The notes below the pieces were generated by a model, which saw only the letters and a program-made list of their open reading frames with translations, searched no databases and had not been told where the DNA came from. Below, piece after piece: positions 27,699-36,392 of a DNA stretch of 64,000 nt (its first letter is position 1; the number at the start of each line of letters is the position of its first letter). A program made the position numbers and the translations under genes. The stretch is from positions 1-64,000 of the forward strand of contig CAYYIP010000001.1 in the NCBI GenBank assembly GCA_964472015.1, written 5' to 3'. The stretch is from JAAYTD01 sp964472015 (GTDB lineage Bacteria > Bacteroidota > Ignavibacteria > Kapaibacteriales > UBA2268).

Positions 27699-28739
27699 TT
27701 ACTTTTTATTTTTTAATTTTTCTATATCTAAAACAATATTAGGTAAATCTCTTAAACAAGCTTCTATCTTAAATGCTGTCATCTTATCTTTTGCAGGAAT
27801 ACCAAAATACATACCAGATTTTTTTATAGATTTAGAAATACCTGATTTAGCCGCTAAAATAACATCATCTGTAATTTCTATATGGCCTGCAATACCAACT
27901 TGTCCACCAATTCTATTCCGTTTGCCTATTTTAGTAGAGCCAGAAATACCAACTTGTGCTGCTAATGCACTATGTTCATCAATAAAACAATTATGGGCAA
28001 TATGTACAAGATTGTCAATTTTTACACCATTTGCAATTATTGTACTGTTTAATAATGCTCTATCTATAGTAGAATTAGCCCCAATTTCAACGTTATTTCC
28101 TACACAAACATTTCCAAGTTGAGGTATTTTTTTATAAGAACCATCTGCATTGTCAAAAAATCCAAATCCATCTGCACCAATTACTGCACCTGAATGAATT
28201 ATACAATCATCACCTATAATAGTATCCTCATAACATACAACATTAGAATTAATAATTGTATTTTTCCCTATATGTACATTATCATATAAGACAACATTAG
28301 GATATAAGACAACATTATCGTTTATAACACAATTTTTTCCAATATAACAATTAGCATTTATTGTTACATTTTTACCTATTAATGCTGTATCATCAATTAT
28401 TGCTGTTTTATGTATGATTTTTTTTATTCCTTTATTTTTTGATTCTACAACAAAAGATAATAAAGTAAGTAAGGCTAACTGAACATTTTTACAAATAATA
28501 AATGCTTTTTTTGAATTCAAATTATGTACTTGTAAAAAACCTTCCGGAATTAAAATACAAGACGCTTTACAACTATCTATATATTTTATATATTCATTTT
28601 GAAAAACAAAAGTTAAATCATTAGCCATACAATTTTCTATCCGGCTAATTTTTTTTACAATTATATCTTTGTTTCCAATTAAATCTCCACCAACAATTTT
28701 AGCTATATCTTTTACTGTTAAATCTATATTAGCGTTCAA
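27699..28739 (-). CDS. lpxD: UDP-3-O-(3-hydroxyacyl)glucosamine N-acyltransferase
   Basis: 346 residues. Adds the N-linked acyl chain in lipid A synthesis. N-terminal uridine-binding domain, then a left-handed beta-helix of hexapeptide repeats (about 110-300). The catalytic His lies in NLVHIAHNC near residue 245, and GADGFGFF is typical. It begins with TTG at 28739: an AGGAG lies six bases upstream, and the only nearby ATG is out of frame and meets a stop at once. The presence of lpxD shows the cell makes lipid A. The downstream FKBP gene may be cotranscribed. Confidence 0.95.
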   Translation of the reverse strand: MNANIDLTVKDIAKIVGGDLIGNKDIIVKKISRIENCMANDLTFVFQNEYIKYIDSCKASCILIPEGFLQVHNLNSKKAFIICKNVQLALLTLLSFVVESKNKGIKKIIHKTAIIDDTALIGKNVTINANCYIGKNCVINDNVVLYPNVVLYDNVHIGKNTIINSNVVCYEDTIIGDDCIIHSGAVIGADGFGFFDNADGSYKKIPQLGNVCVGNNVEIGANSTIDRALLNSTIIANGVKIDNLVHIAHNCFIDEHSALAAQVGISGSTKIGKRNRIGGQVGIAGHIEITDDVILAAKSGISKSIKKSGMYFGIPAKDKMTAFKIEACLRDLPNIVLDIEKLKNKK

Positions 28740-28788
28740 AACATCTCCTATAAAATTACAAAGTATAAATTTTCAGATATTTTAATAT

Positions 28789-29931
28789 CTAAATTATTAA
28801 CATTGCATCTCCATATACAAGGAATCTATATTCTTCTCTAATAGCTCTCTTGTATGCTTTTAATAATTGTTCTCTACCTGCAAATGCAGCCGATAACAAT
28901 AAAGACGGTGAAACAGGTTGATGAAAATTAGTTAAAAATCTATTTACAATTTTAAAATCATAAGGTGGGTAAATAAATTTATCTGTCCAACCACGGTTTG
29001 GTTTAACTTTTCCAGTAGTTAATACAGAAGTCTCCAAAACACGAGCAACACTTGATCCAACTGCATATACATTTTTCTTTGCATTTAAAGATTTGTTTAT
29101 AGTATCTGCTGCTTCTTTTGTAATTTCAAAACATTCAGAATACATCCTATGTCTAGTCAAATCTTCAACATCAATTTTATCAAAAATACCTTGACCTATA
29201 TGTAAAACTACCTTAGCAATTCTAACACCTTTTTTCTCTATTTCATTAAGAATTTCTTGTGTAAAATGTAGTCCTGCACCCGGAGGAGCAATTGAAGCTG
29301 TCCGTTGAGGATTTGCAAATACAGTTTGATATGTATTTTTATCAAATTCACAAGTATCGCGTTTTATATAATCAGGTAAAGGCATAGAACCTATTCTCTC
29401 AATAATACGATAAAAATCACCTTCATAAGAAAAACGAACAGAACGACCTCGTGATGTAGTATTATCTATAATCTCACAATAAACTTTTCCATTATCAAAA
29501 TATATCTTATTGCCAATTCTTACTTTTCTTGCAGGCTCTACTAGGACATCCCAGATATGTTTTTCCTCATTAATCTCTTCAATATCATTATGTCTAATTT
29601 TTCGTGCTATATCTACCTCTCTCGGGGCTTCCGGTTTTAGTTCACGTAAAAGTAGAACATCAATTTTTGCATTTGTTTTTTCTTTATTGCCACAAATCTT
29701 TGAAGGGAAAACTTTTGTTTCATTTAGAACAAGACAATCTCCCCTCTGGAAAAAGTTTACTATATCATTAAATTCTTTATCTTCAATTTCACCTGTCTCT
29801 TTATTTAAAACCATCAATCTTGAAGAATTCCTGGGATCAACAGGAAATTTTGCTATTAAATTTTTAGGCAATACATATTTAAAATCTGCCAATCTTGTAC
29901 TTTTTGCCAATTTTGGCTCCAAAATATTCAT
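28789..29931 (-). CDS. queA: S-adenosylmethionine:tRNA ribosyltransferase-isomerase
   Basis: 380 residues. Transfers the ribosyl part of SAM to 7-aminomethyl-7-deazaguanine in tRNA, the step before queuosine. Diagnostic motifs are APPGAGLHFTQEIL near residue 215, NFHQPVSPSLLLSAAF near residue 340 and RTASIAPPGAG. An insertion of about 25 charged residues near 100-125 lengthens it relative to E. coli QueA; similar insertions occur in Bacteroidota. The promoter is at 30055-30086. Confidence 0.95.
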   Translation of the reverse strand: MNILEPKLAKSTRLADFKYVLPKNLIAKFPVDPRNSSRLMVLNKETGEIEDKEFNDIVNFFQRGDCLVLNETKVFPSKICGNKEKTNAKIDVLLLRELKPEAPREVDIARKIRHNDIEEINEEKHIWDVLVEPARKVRIGNKIYFDNGKVYCEIIDNTTSRGRSVRFSYEGDFYRIIERIGSMPLPDYIKRDTCEFDKNTYQTVFANPQRTASIAPPGAGLHFTQEILNEIEKKGVRIAKVVLHIGQGIFDKIDVEDLTRHRMYSECFEITKEAADTINKSLNAKKNVYAVGSSVARVLETSVLTTGKVKPNRGWTDKFIYPPYDFKIVNRFLTNFHQPVSPSLLLSAAFAGREQLLKAYKRAIREEYRFLVYGDAMLII

Positions 29932-30054
29932 TGTTAATAATATATTATTTTATTTTTATAAATTCTTTTTTATAAATATATTTCTATTTTATTTTAAATA
30001 AATATTTATAATACTTATATAAAATATATCTACAAATATCTATAAGATAAAAAG

Positions 30055-30086
30055 CAAATATACATTATTTTGTAATTAATTCCAAA
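30055..30086 (-). promoter_or_regulatory. Predicted promoter of queA
   Basis: On the minus strand TTTG (30086-30083), 20 bases, TATATTTG (30062-30055), about 120 bases before the queA start. Confidence 0.5.
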
Positions 30087-30213
30087 TATTAATTTTAAAA
30101 AATATTTATAATAAATTTATTTTATAATTATTTTTTTAATATAATTATAGAATTTTATATTTTTTATGTATATTTAAAATTATTTTATAATATATTATTC
30201 TAAAATATAAAAT

Positions 30214-31278
30214 ATGGATAATAAAATAAAAATTAGAGATTATAATAATTTTTTAATAATACAAACTGCTTTTATTGGCGATATTGCTCTTGCCTTATTT
30301 TTTGTATCAGATATAAAAAAAATACATCCGAAAGCAAATATAACATTTATTACAACACCAATATCAGCTGATTTGGTTAAATGCGATTCTAATATTAATA
30401 ATGTAATTATATTTGATAAAAGAAAATTAAATAAAGGAATACATGGTTTAAAACAAACCATAAATGAAATAAATGCTAATTACAATTTTGATATAATTTT
30501 TTCTTTACATCGTTCTTTGCGATCAACAATATTGGCACATAATATAAAGGCAAAATATAAAATAGGATTTAACACTTCTGCCCTATCATTTCTGTATAAT
30601 TATAAAGTTAAATATATAAAATCCTTAAACGAAATAAATAGAAATAGACAATTACTTACTACTTTTAATGATATATTAATTGATAAAAATATAATAAATA
30701 GACCAAATATATTATTTACTAATAATGATATTATTAAGGTTAATAAATTACTATATAAAATAATAGATACAAATAAAAAAAATATAATAATTGCAATAGG
30801 TTCAATATGGAATACAAAAAGATGGAATCTAAATTATTTTGAAATTTTAATAAAAAAAATTATAAATATAGGTTTTAATATAATTCTAATAGGTTCTAAA
30901 TTAGAACAAAAAGAATGTATAAAATTAGCAAATATAACAGGTGCTTTTTCTATAGCAGGTGAAACTAGCATACCTCAAACAATGTATATCTTACAAAAAG
31001 CTTCTTTGTTAATAACGAACGATTCTGCACCTACTCATTTCGCTAGTATTATGAATATACCAACAATAACAATATTTGGACCAACAACACCTATTTTTGG
31101 GTTTGCGCCACTTGCTGAAAATTCTATTGTAGTAGAAGATAAAGAACTTTTTTGTAGACCATGTTCAATTCATGGAAGTAATAAATGTCCACGTAAAAAA
31201 TTAGAATGTATGATGAATATAACTCCTGATTATATATTTAACTTAGTTCAAAATATATTATTAAAAATACAATGTTAA
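30214..31278 (+). CDS. Glycosyltransferase family 9 (ADP-heptose:LPS heptosyltransferase type)
   Basis: 354 residues. The N-terminal IQTAFIGDIALALFF is the GT9 acceptor-side motif with its aspartate. The C-terminal LLITNDSAPTHFASIMNIPT and TIFGPTTPIFGFAP bind the nucleotide sugar. Members extend the lipopolysaccharide inner core. Several cysteines near the end (CRPCSIHGSNKCPRKKLECM) match the conserved Cys cluster of GT9 proteins. The gene overlaps the U32 gene by seven bases, so they form an operon. Confidence 0.9.
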   Translation: MDNKIKIRDYNNFLIIQTAFIGDIALALFFVSDIKKIHPKANITFITTPISADLVKCDSNINNVIIFDKRKLNKGIHGLKQTINEINANYNFDIIFSLHRSLRSTILAHNIKAKYKIGFNTSALSFLYNYKVKYIKSLNEINRNRQLLTTFNDILIDKNIINRPNILFTNNDIIKVNKLLYKIIDTNKKNIIIAIGSIWNTKRWNLNYFEILIKKIINIGFNIILIGSKLEQKECIKLANITGAFSIAGETSIPQTMYILQKASLLITNDSAPTHFASIMNIPTITIFGPTTPIFGFAPLAENSIVVEDKELFCRPCSIHGSNKCPRKKLECMMNITPDYIFNLVQNILLKIQC

Positions 31279-33164
31279 AAAAAATAGAATTATTATCACC
31301 TGCAAAAAATTTAGAATATGGTAAAATAGCAATACAACATGGTGCAGATGCAGTATATATAGGCGCAACTAAATTTGGGGCTCGACAAAATGCGAGTAAT
31401 TCTATTATAGATATTGAAGCTTTAACAAAATATGCACATATTTATAATGCAAAAGTATATGTAACATTAAATACTATATTATTTGATAATGAACTTGAAG
31501 AGGTTAGAAAAATATGTTATGATTTATATTCTTGCGGAGTTGATGCTCTTATTGTACAAGATATGGCTTTATTAGAAATAGATTTACCACCTATAAAATT
31601 GCATTCAAGTACTCAAACTAATAATTATGAATTAGATCGCATAAAATTTTTATCTGAATCTGGATTTAAACGAATCATTCTAGCACGTGAATTATCTATA
31701 ATAGAAATAGAAAAAATAAGACAAAATACTGACTGTGAATTAGAATGTTTTATTCATGGTGCTCTTTGTGTATGTTTTAGTGGTCAATGTTACTTAAGTT
31801 ATATATTAAATAAACGTAGTGGAAATCGTGGGAATTGCTCACAACCTTGCAGATTAAGTTATGATCTATTTAATAAAAATGGTAAAATATTAAAAAAAGA
31901 TTCTTATCTGCTGTCACTAAAAGATTTTAATGCTTCAAATCATATAGAACGTCTTATAAAGGCAGGTATAACAACTTTTAAAATAGAAGGTAGATTAAAA
32001 GATAAAATTTATTTAAAAAATGTTACCGCTTATTATAGAAACTTACTAGATACATTGTTTGAAAAAACAAATTGTTATGAAAAAAGTTCATCAGGAAAAA
32101 CAACTTTTTTCTTCACACCTGATTTAGAACGCTCTTTTAACAGAGGATATACTGATTATTTTTTAGATAACATAAGAAAAAAAAATGGGAGTTTATTATC
32201 TCAAAAATCAATTGGTAAAGAAATAGGCAAAGTATTAAACAATAAAGACAAAAAAGATAAATATATCTTTATTGATTCAAAATATAAAATCAGTAATGGA
32301 GATGGATTATGCTATTTTGATAATACAAATAAATTATCAGGATTCTTAGTAAATAAAGTAATAGATAAAAATAAAATATTACCAAATAAAGAAATAATTA
32401 TTAAAAAAAACACAAAAATATTTCGTAATTATGATTTTAAATTTAATAAACTATTAAATAATAATACTTGCGAACGAAAAATAAATATTAACATATTTTT
32501 TGAATATTCAGTAAACGGATTTATTTTAACTGTAATAGATGAAGATGATATTAAAATAATTATAGAAACAAGTATAAATAAAACTATTGCTATAAATAAG
32601 ATACAAACAATTAATACTATAAAAACTCAATTATCTAAATTAAAATCAACTCCTTTTACAATTAATAGCTTTAAAATTAAAACAGAAAATATATATTTTA
32701 TACCAATAAATATACTAAATGATACAAGACGTAAAATGGTAAATATGTTAATAGAAAATAGAGTTAACTACTTTGAACAAATAGAAAAACTATCAAACAA
32801 AAAGACAAACAAAAAGACAAACAAAAATCAATATTTAAACATAATTGACTATACATTTAATATTGTAAATAAAAAAGCACTTGATTTTTATAGGAAACAT
32901 TATAATACTAACAATAAATATGAATTTGGTATAGAACAAACAAATAATTTTTCAAATAAAATACTTATGCGTACTAAACATTGTATAAAATTCGAACTAG
33001 AACAATGTCCTATATATTTTAAACAAAATGAAGATTTTAAAAAAAAATTATTTTTAAAACAAGGGAAAAACATATTATCCCTTGAATTTGATTGCAAAAA
33101 CTGTCAAATGTTAATAAAATCTATAAATAAATTTAATAATTCAATTTTAAACTTTCATAAATAA
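31272..33164 (+). CDS. Peptidase U32 family protein (RlhA/TrhP-like RNA hydroxylation enzyme)
   Basis: 630 residues. LSPAKNLEYGKIAIQHGADAVY starts the U32 TIM-like domain in two halves. The family cysteine set CFIHGALCVCFSGQC and RGNCSQPC lies near residues 157-195, now known to hold an Fe-S cluster. FKIEGRLKD follows. RlhA (23S rRNA C2501) and TrhP (tRNA U34) of E. coli use this fold with prephenate to hydroxylate pyrimidines. The length and extra C-terminal half resemble RlhA more than the shorter TrhP. Old annotations call these collagenases; that is probably wrong here. An in-frame 12-base tandem repeat near 32796-32827 encodes a KTNK duplication. Confidence 0.85.
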   Translation: MLKKIELLSPAKNLEYGKIAIQHGADAVYIGATKFGARQNASNSIIDIEALTKYAHIYNAKVYVTLNTILFDNELEEVRKICYDLYSCGVDALIVQDMALLEIDLPPIKLHSSTQTNNYELDRIKFLSESGFKRIILARELSIIEIEKIRQNTDCELECFIHGALCVCFSGQCYLSYILNKRSGNRGNCSQPCRLSYDLFNKNGKILKKDSYLLSLKDFNASNHIERLIKAGITTFKIEGRLKDKIYLKNVTAYYRNLLDTLFEKTNCYEKSSSGKTTFFFTPDLERSFNRGYTDYFLDNIRKKNGSLLSQKSIGKEIGKVLNNKDKKDKYIFIDSKYKISNGDGLCYFDNTNKLSGFLVNKVIDKNKILPNKEIIIKKNTKIFRNYDFKFNKLLNNNTCERKININIFFEYSVNGFILTVIDEDDIKIIIETSINKTIAINKIQTINTIKTQLSKLKSTPFTINSFKIKTENIYFIPINILNDTRRKMVNMLIENRVNYFEQIEKLSNKKTNKKTNKNQYLNIIDYTFNIVNKKALDFYRKHYNTNNKYEFGIEQTNNFSNKILMRTKHCIKFELEQCPIYFKQNEDFKKKLFLKQGKNILSLEFDCKNCQMLIKSINKFNNSILNFHK

Positions 33165-33183
33165 ACTAATTTATATTAAAATT

Positions 33184-34326
33184 ATGAATAACTTTATATT
33201 TCAAAATCCAACTAAATTAATTTTTGGCGAAAATACAATTAGCCTATTAGAAACTGAAATACCATTAGATAAAAAAATAATGCTTACATATGGATGTGGA
33301 AGTATAAAAAATAATGGTATTTATAATCAAGTAACTAGAGCATTAAAAAATCATAATTATATAGAATTTGGCAATATAGAACCAAATCCAACAATAGAAA
33401 CATTAAGAAAAGCTATAAAATTAGGAAAAGAAAATGATATAAATTTTTTACTAGCAGTAGGAGGTGGTTCTGTTATTGATGGCACAAAACTTATATCAGC
33501 AGGTATACCTTTTCAAGGTGATGCATGGGAAATAGTTTTAAATAGTTCTTTATCTAAAAAATATTTGCCATATGCAACAGTTCTTACATTACCTGCAACA
33601 GGTTCAGAAATGAATAAAGGCGCTGTTATATCTTGCAAAGAAACAAAAGAAAAATTTTCGTTTTCATCATCTTATCCTATTTTTTCTATATTAGATCCAA
33701 AAACAACTTTTTTCATACCTGATTTCTTTTTAGCTTGCGGTATTGCAGACACTTTTGTACATGTAATGGAACAATATTTAACAGTTACAACTAACTCAAT
33801 AGTAATGGATAGAAGCTGTGAAGGAATACTAAAAACATTAATTGACATTGCACCTTTTGTAAAATCAAAACCAAAAGATTATAATATTATGGCAAACTTT
33901 ATGCTTTCTGCTACAATAGCACTAAATGGCTTTATCTCTATGGGTTCAATTGTTGATTGGAGTACTCATATGATAGGCCATGAAATTACAGCACTTACGG
34001 GCTTAACACATGGGCAGACACTAGCAATTATATTACCTGCAACAATGTCGGTTTTAAGAGAACAAAAAAAAATGAAAATTTTTCAATATGGACATAGAAT
34101 TTTTGATATTACCGAAAAAAACAATAAAGCAATTGATAAAATTATTGCAGAAACTGAATGCTTTTTTCGATCTTTAGGACTTGCTACACGTCTTAGTGAA
34201 GTTAATATTTTTGAAGATACTATTAATGAAGTAGAAAGACGTTTTAATGCACGTGGTGTAAAATGTGGTGAAAATAAAAACGTAGATGGTGCAATAGCAA
34301 AAAAAATATTATTAGCTTGTAAATAA
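33184..34326 (+). CDS. Iron-containing alcohol dehydrogenase (YqhD/BdhA-like)
   Basis: 380 residues. AVGGGSVIDGTKL near residue 93 binds NAD(P). The metal site is seen in ACGIADTFVHVMEQY (Asp, His near 195) and GHEITALTGLTHGQTLAI (His near 265 and 279). DWSTHMIGHE is typical of NADPH-dependent butanol dehydrogenase/YqhD, which reduces aldehydes. It suits a fermentative metabolism or aldehyde detoxification. 19 bases after the U32 gene and probably cotranscribed with it; closed by a 21-bp terminator. Confidence 0.92.
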   Translation: MNNFIFQNPTKLIFGENTISLLETEIPLDKKIMLTYGCGSIKNNGIYNQVTRALKNHNYIEFGNIEPNPTIETLRKAIKLGKENDINFLLAVGGGSVIDGTKLISAGIPFQGDAWEIVLNSSLSKKYLPYATVLTLPATGSEMNKGAVISCKETKEKFSFSSSYPIFSILDPKTTFFIPDFFLACGIADTFVHVMEQYLTVTTNSIVMDRSCEGILKTLIDIAPFVKSKPKDYNIMANFMLSATIALNGFISMGSIVDWSTHMIGHEITALTGLTHGQTLAIILPATMSVLREQKKMKIFQYGHRIFDITEKNNKAIDKIIAETECFFRSLGLATRLSEVNIFEDTINEVERRFNARGVKCGENKNVDGAIAKKILLACK

Positions 34327-34333
34327 ACATATA

Positions 34334-34387
34334 AAAAATAATCTATAATTATTAAAAATAATATTTTAATAATTATAGATTATTTTT
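34334..34387. terminator. Bidirectional terminator between the alcohol dehydrogenase and prmC
   Basis: Perfect 21-bp stem (arms 34334-34354 and 34367-34387), AT-rich with one central C/G pair. A/T runs at both ends serve the convergent genes. Confidence 0.85.
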
Positions 34388-34398
34388 ATAAATATATT

Positions 34399-35238
34399 TT
34401 AACATTGTTTAAGACATATAAATCTATCTTTATTATTCATATCTTTAATTAATCTACATTCAAAACCTTGAAAAATATTTCTTATATCTTTAAATTGTTC
34501 ATAACCTATCTCAAAAAATAACTTATAACTATTATTTTTTATAGATTGAATTTTATCATATATAATTTTATAAAAATATAACCCATCTTCATTATCTGTT
34601 ATTGCTATTTTAGGTTCAAAATATAATTCCTCGTCTAATTTTTCATATTCAAATTTAGACACATAAGGTGGATTACTAACAATTATATCTACATCATTAC
34701 TTATATTAAAATCTTCAATTCCTATATTTATAAATTGTATATTTTTAAAATTAAGATTTTTCTTGTTTTGTTCAGCTATTTTAATAGCTTTCTGACTTTT
34801 GTCAATACCTATAATATTAGAATTATGAAAATATTTTGCTAATACCAATGAAATACAACCAGAACCTGTCCCTATATCAAGAATATTTTTTACATTATTT
34901 TTATCAGTACTTTTTATTATAATATCAACTAATTCTTCTGTCTCGGGACGTGGAATAAGTACATCATTATTTATAATTATATCTAAATCATAAAATTTAA
35001 CCTTTTCTTCTATATATTGTAATGGTTCTCTTAATGCTCTACGTTTTATTAAAACATCAAATTTTTTTTGATTTTCATAAGTTGATATTTCATTTGAAAA
35101 TTTAAAAATAAGATCAGTTCTATTAATATTTAGAACTTTACACATAATTAGTTCCGCATTTAATCTTGCATTCTCTATTCCTGCTTGTTCTAATTTATAA
35201 ATATTTTCATTAATACATTCTTTTATTGTTTTCTTCAT
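34399..35238 (-). CDS. prmC: Peptide chain release factor N5-glutamine methyltransferase
   Basis: 279 residues, standard. Methylates the GGQ glutamine of RF1 and RF2. SAM-binding LDIGTGSGCISLVLAKYF is near residue 115 and catalytic SNPPYVSKFE near residue 185. An N-terminal helical domain holds RREPLQYIEE. prfA is not adjacent. It starts eight bases after the ABC-ATPase-like gene, so it is the last gene of the minus-strand run from 42712. Confidence 0.95.
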   Translation of the reverse strand: MKKTIKECINENIYKLEQAGIENARLNAELIMCKVLNINRTDLIFKFSNEISTYENQKKFDVLIKRRALREPLQYIEEKVKFYDLDIIINNDVLIPRPETEELVDIIIKSTDKNNVKNILDIGTGSGCISLVLAKYFHNSNIIGIDKSQKAIKIAEQNKKNLNFKNIQFINIGIEDFNISNDVDIIVSNPPYVSKFEYEKLDEELYFEPKIAITDNEDGLYFYKIIYDKIQSIKNNSYKLFFEIGYEQFKDIRNIFQGFECRLIKDMNNKDRFICLKQC

Positions 35239-35246
35239 AAATCACT

Positions 35247-36350
35247 TTACGCATATAATAAATTACCTGACATTATATTCCAAATGATATATACATTTTC
35301 ACCAACTTCATAAAAATTTATAACATTATCATTATCTATGTCATTAAATAAAAAATTATAATTAGGCTCTGCTACAACAATTAATTTCCCATATTCTAAT
35401 TCTATAAAATATTCAGTATATTCGCCTCTATAATCTTTTTGAACAATTTTCCCAAAAAGATAATTTTTGAATTTTTCATTATCATTTGTATAGCTTAACT
35501 TTATTCTTTCTGGGCGTAAAGCAAAAAATAATTCTTGTCCAACTTCAAATTTATTTGTAGTAACACATTCTATGATTTTACCTTCATCTAACTCTACAAC
35601 ATAATGTCCTTCTACAAAGTTTTTAATTCGGGCATAAAAAATATTGGTATCACTAATATAACTTGCAACAAAATAAGTACTAGGTGTTTCATATATAGTA
35701 TAGGCAGGAGCACATTGATGTATAGTTCCATGCTGCATAACAGCAATACGATCTGATAGAGTAAAAGCATTATCAATATTATCTGTAATATAAATAACTG
35801 TTTTCTTTAAAAATTTTTGTAATTTTTTTAGTTCATATCTCATTTTTATTCTATCTTTACGTGACAATAATCTAAGTGAATCATCTAACAGTAATACATC
35901 AGGGTTACATATTAAAGCACGACATAAAGCTATCTTATATTTAACTAAATTATCTAATGTACTAACATCCTCTTTTATATAATTTGATAGCTCAAAAAAA
36001 TCAATAGCTTCATTTATTATACGTTCTTTTTCTCTTTTGCCAATAGATTTAAAATTTAAACCATATTCTATATTTTTATATAAGCTATAATCAGGAAATA
36101 AAGCAAAAGAACTAAATATTGTATTTATATTACGTTTATATGCAGGATATTTTAATATATTTTCTCCTTTTAATAATATTTTACCTGAATCTGGTTTCTC
36201 TAGTCCCGCTATAATTCTCATAAGTGCTGTTTTCCCCGAACCACTTGGACCTAAAAAACAAAAAAACTCACCATCATCTATAGTAACATTTATTTTGTTT
36301 AAAACAACACGTACTCCATTAGTTTTTAATAGATTTTGAATTTCTAACAT
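35247..36350 (-). CDS. PotA/UgpC-like ABC transporter ATPase homologue with degraded catalytic motifs
   Basis: 367 residues with the domain order of PotA-type importer ATPases: nucleotide-binding domain (1-235) then TOBE/OB regulatory part (ALRPERIKL near 270). Walker A GPSGSGKTAL (34-43) is intact. Every other catalytic motif has changed. The Q-loop Gln is Ser80 (TIFSSFALFP). LSGGQ reads LDNLV (132-136). The Walker B glutamate is Asp157 (VLLLDDS), and the D-loop SALD is gone. The H-loop His is Asp190 (ITDNIDNAFTLSD). The frame aligns without gaps, so this is not a frameshift. It probably binds ATP without normal hydrolysis. No permease or binding-protein gene is nearby. It lies eight bases upstream of prmC and 42 downstream of a glycosyltransferase. 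Function unknown: regulator, scaffold or decaying paralogue. Confidence 0.85.
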   Translation of the reverse strand: MLEIQNLLKTNGVRVVLNKINVTIDDGEFFCFLGPSGSGKTALMRIIAGLEKPDSGKILLKGENILKYPAYKRNINTIFSSFALFPDYSLYKNIEYGLNFKSIGKREKERIINEAIDFFELSNYIKEDVSTLDNLVKYKIALCRALICNPDVLLLDDSLRLLSRKDRIKMRYELKKLQKFLKKTVIYITDNIDNAFTLSDRIAVMQHGTIHQCAPAYTIYETPSTYFVASYISDTNIFYARIKNFVEGHYVVELDEGKIIECVTTNKFEVGQELFFALRPERIKLSYTNDNEKFKNYLFGKIVQKDYRGEYTEYFIELEYGKLIVVAEPNYNFLFNDIDNDNVINFYEVGENVYIIWNIMSGNLLYA

Positions 36351-36392
36351 TACTTATATTCCTTTATATAAAATATTTCAATTAAATGTTTA

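Noticed and set aside
27922..28122. Open frame on the plus strand inside lpxD, and similar frames opposite lon, queA, gap and gcvPA
   Set aside because: They lie wholly inside well-conserved genes on the other strand, have no ribosome-binding site of their own and encode no recognisable protein. They follow from codon bias.
31272..33164. Collagenase or secreted protease annotation for the U32 protein
   Set aside because: No signal peptide is present, and the cysteine motif and length fit the RlhA/TrhP RNA-modifying branch of the family.
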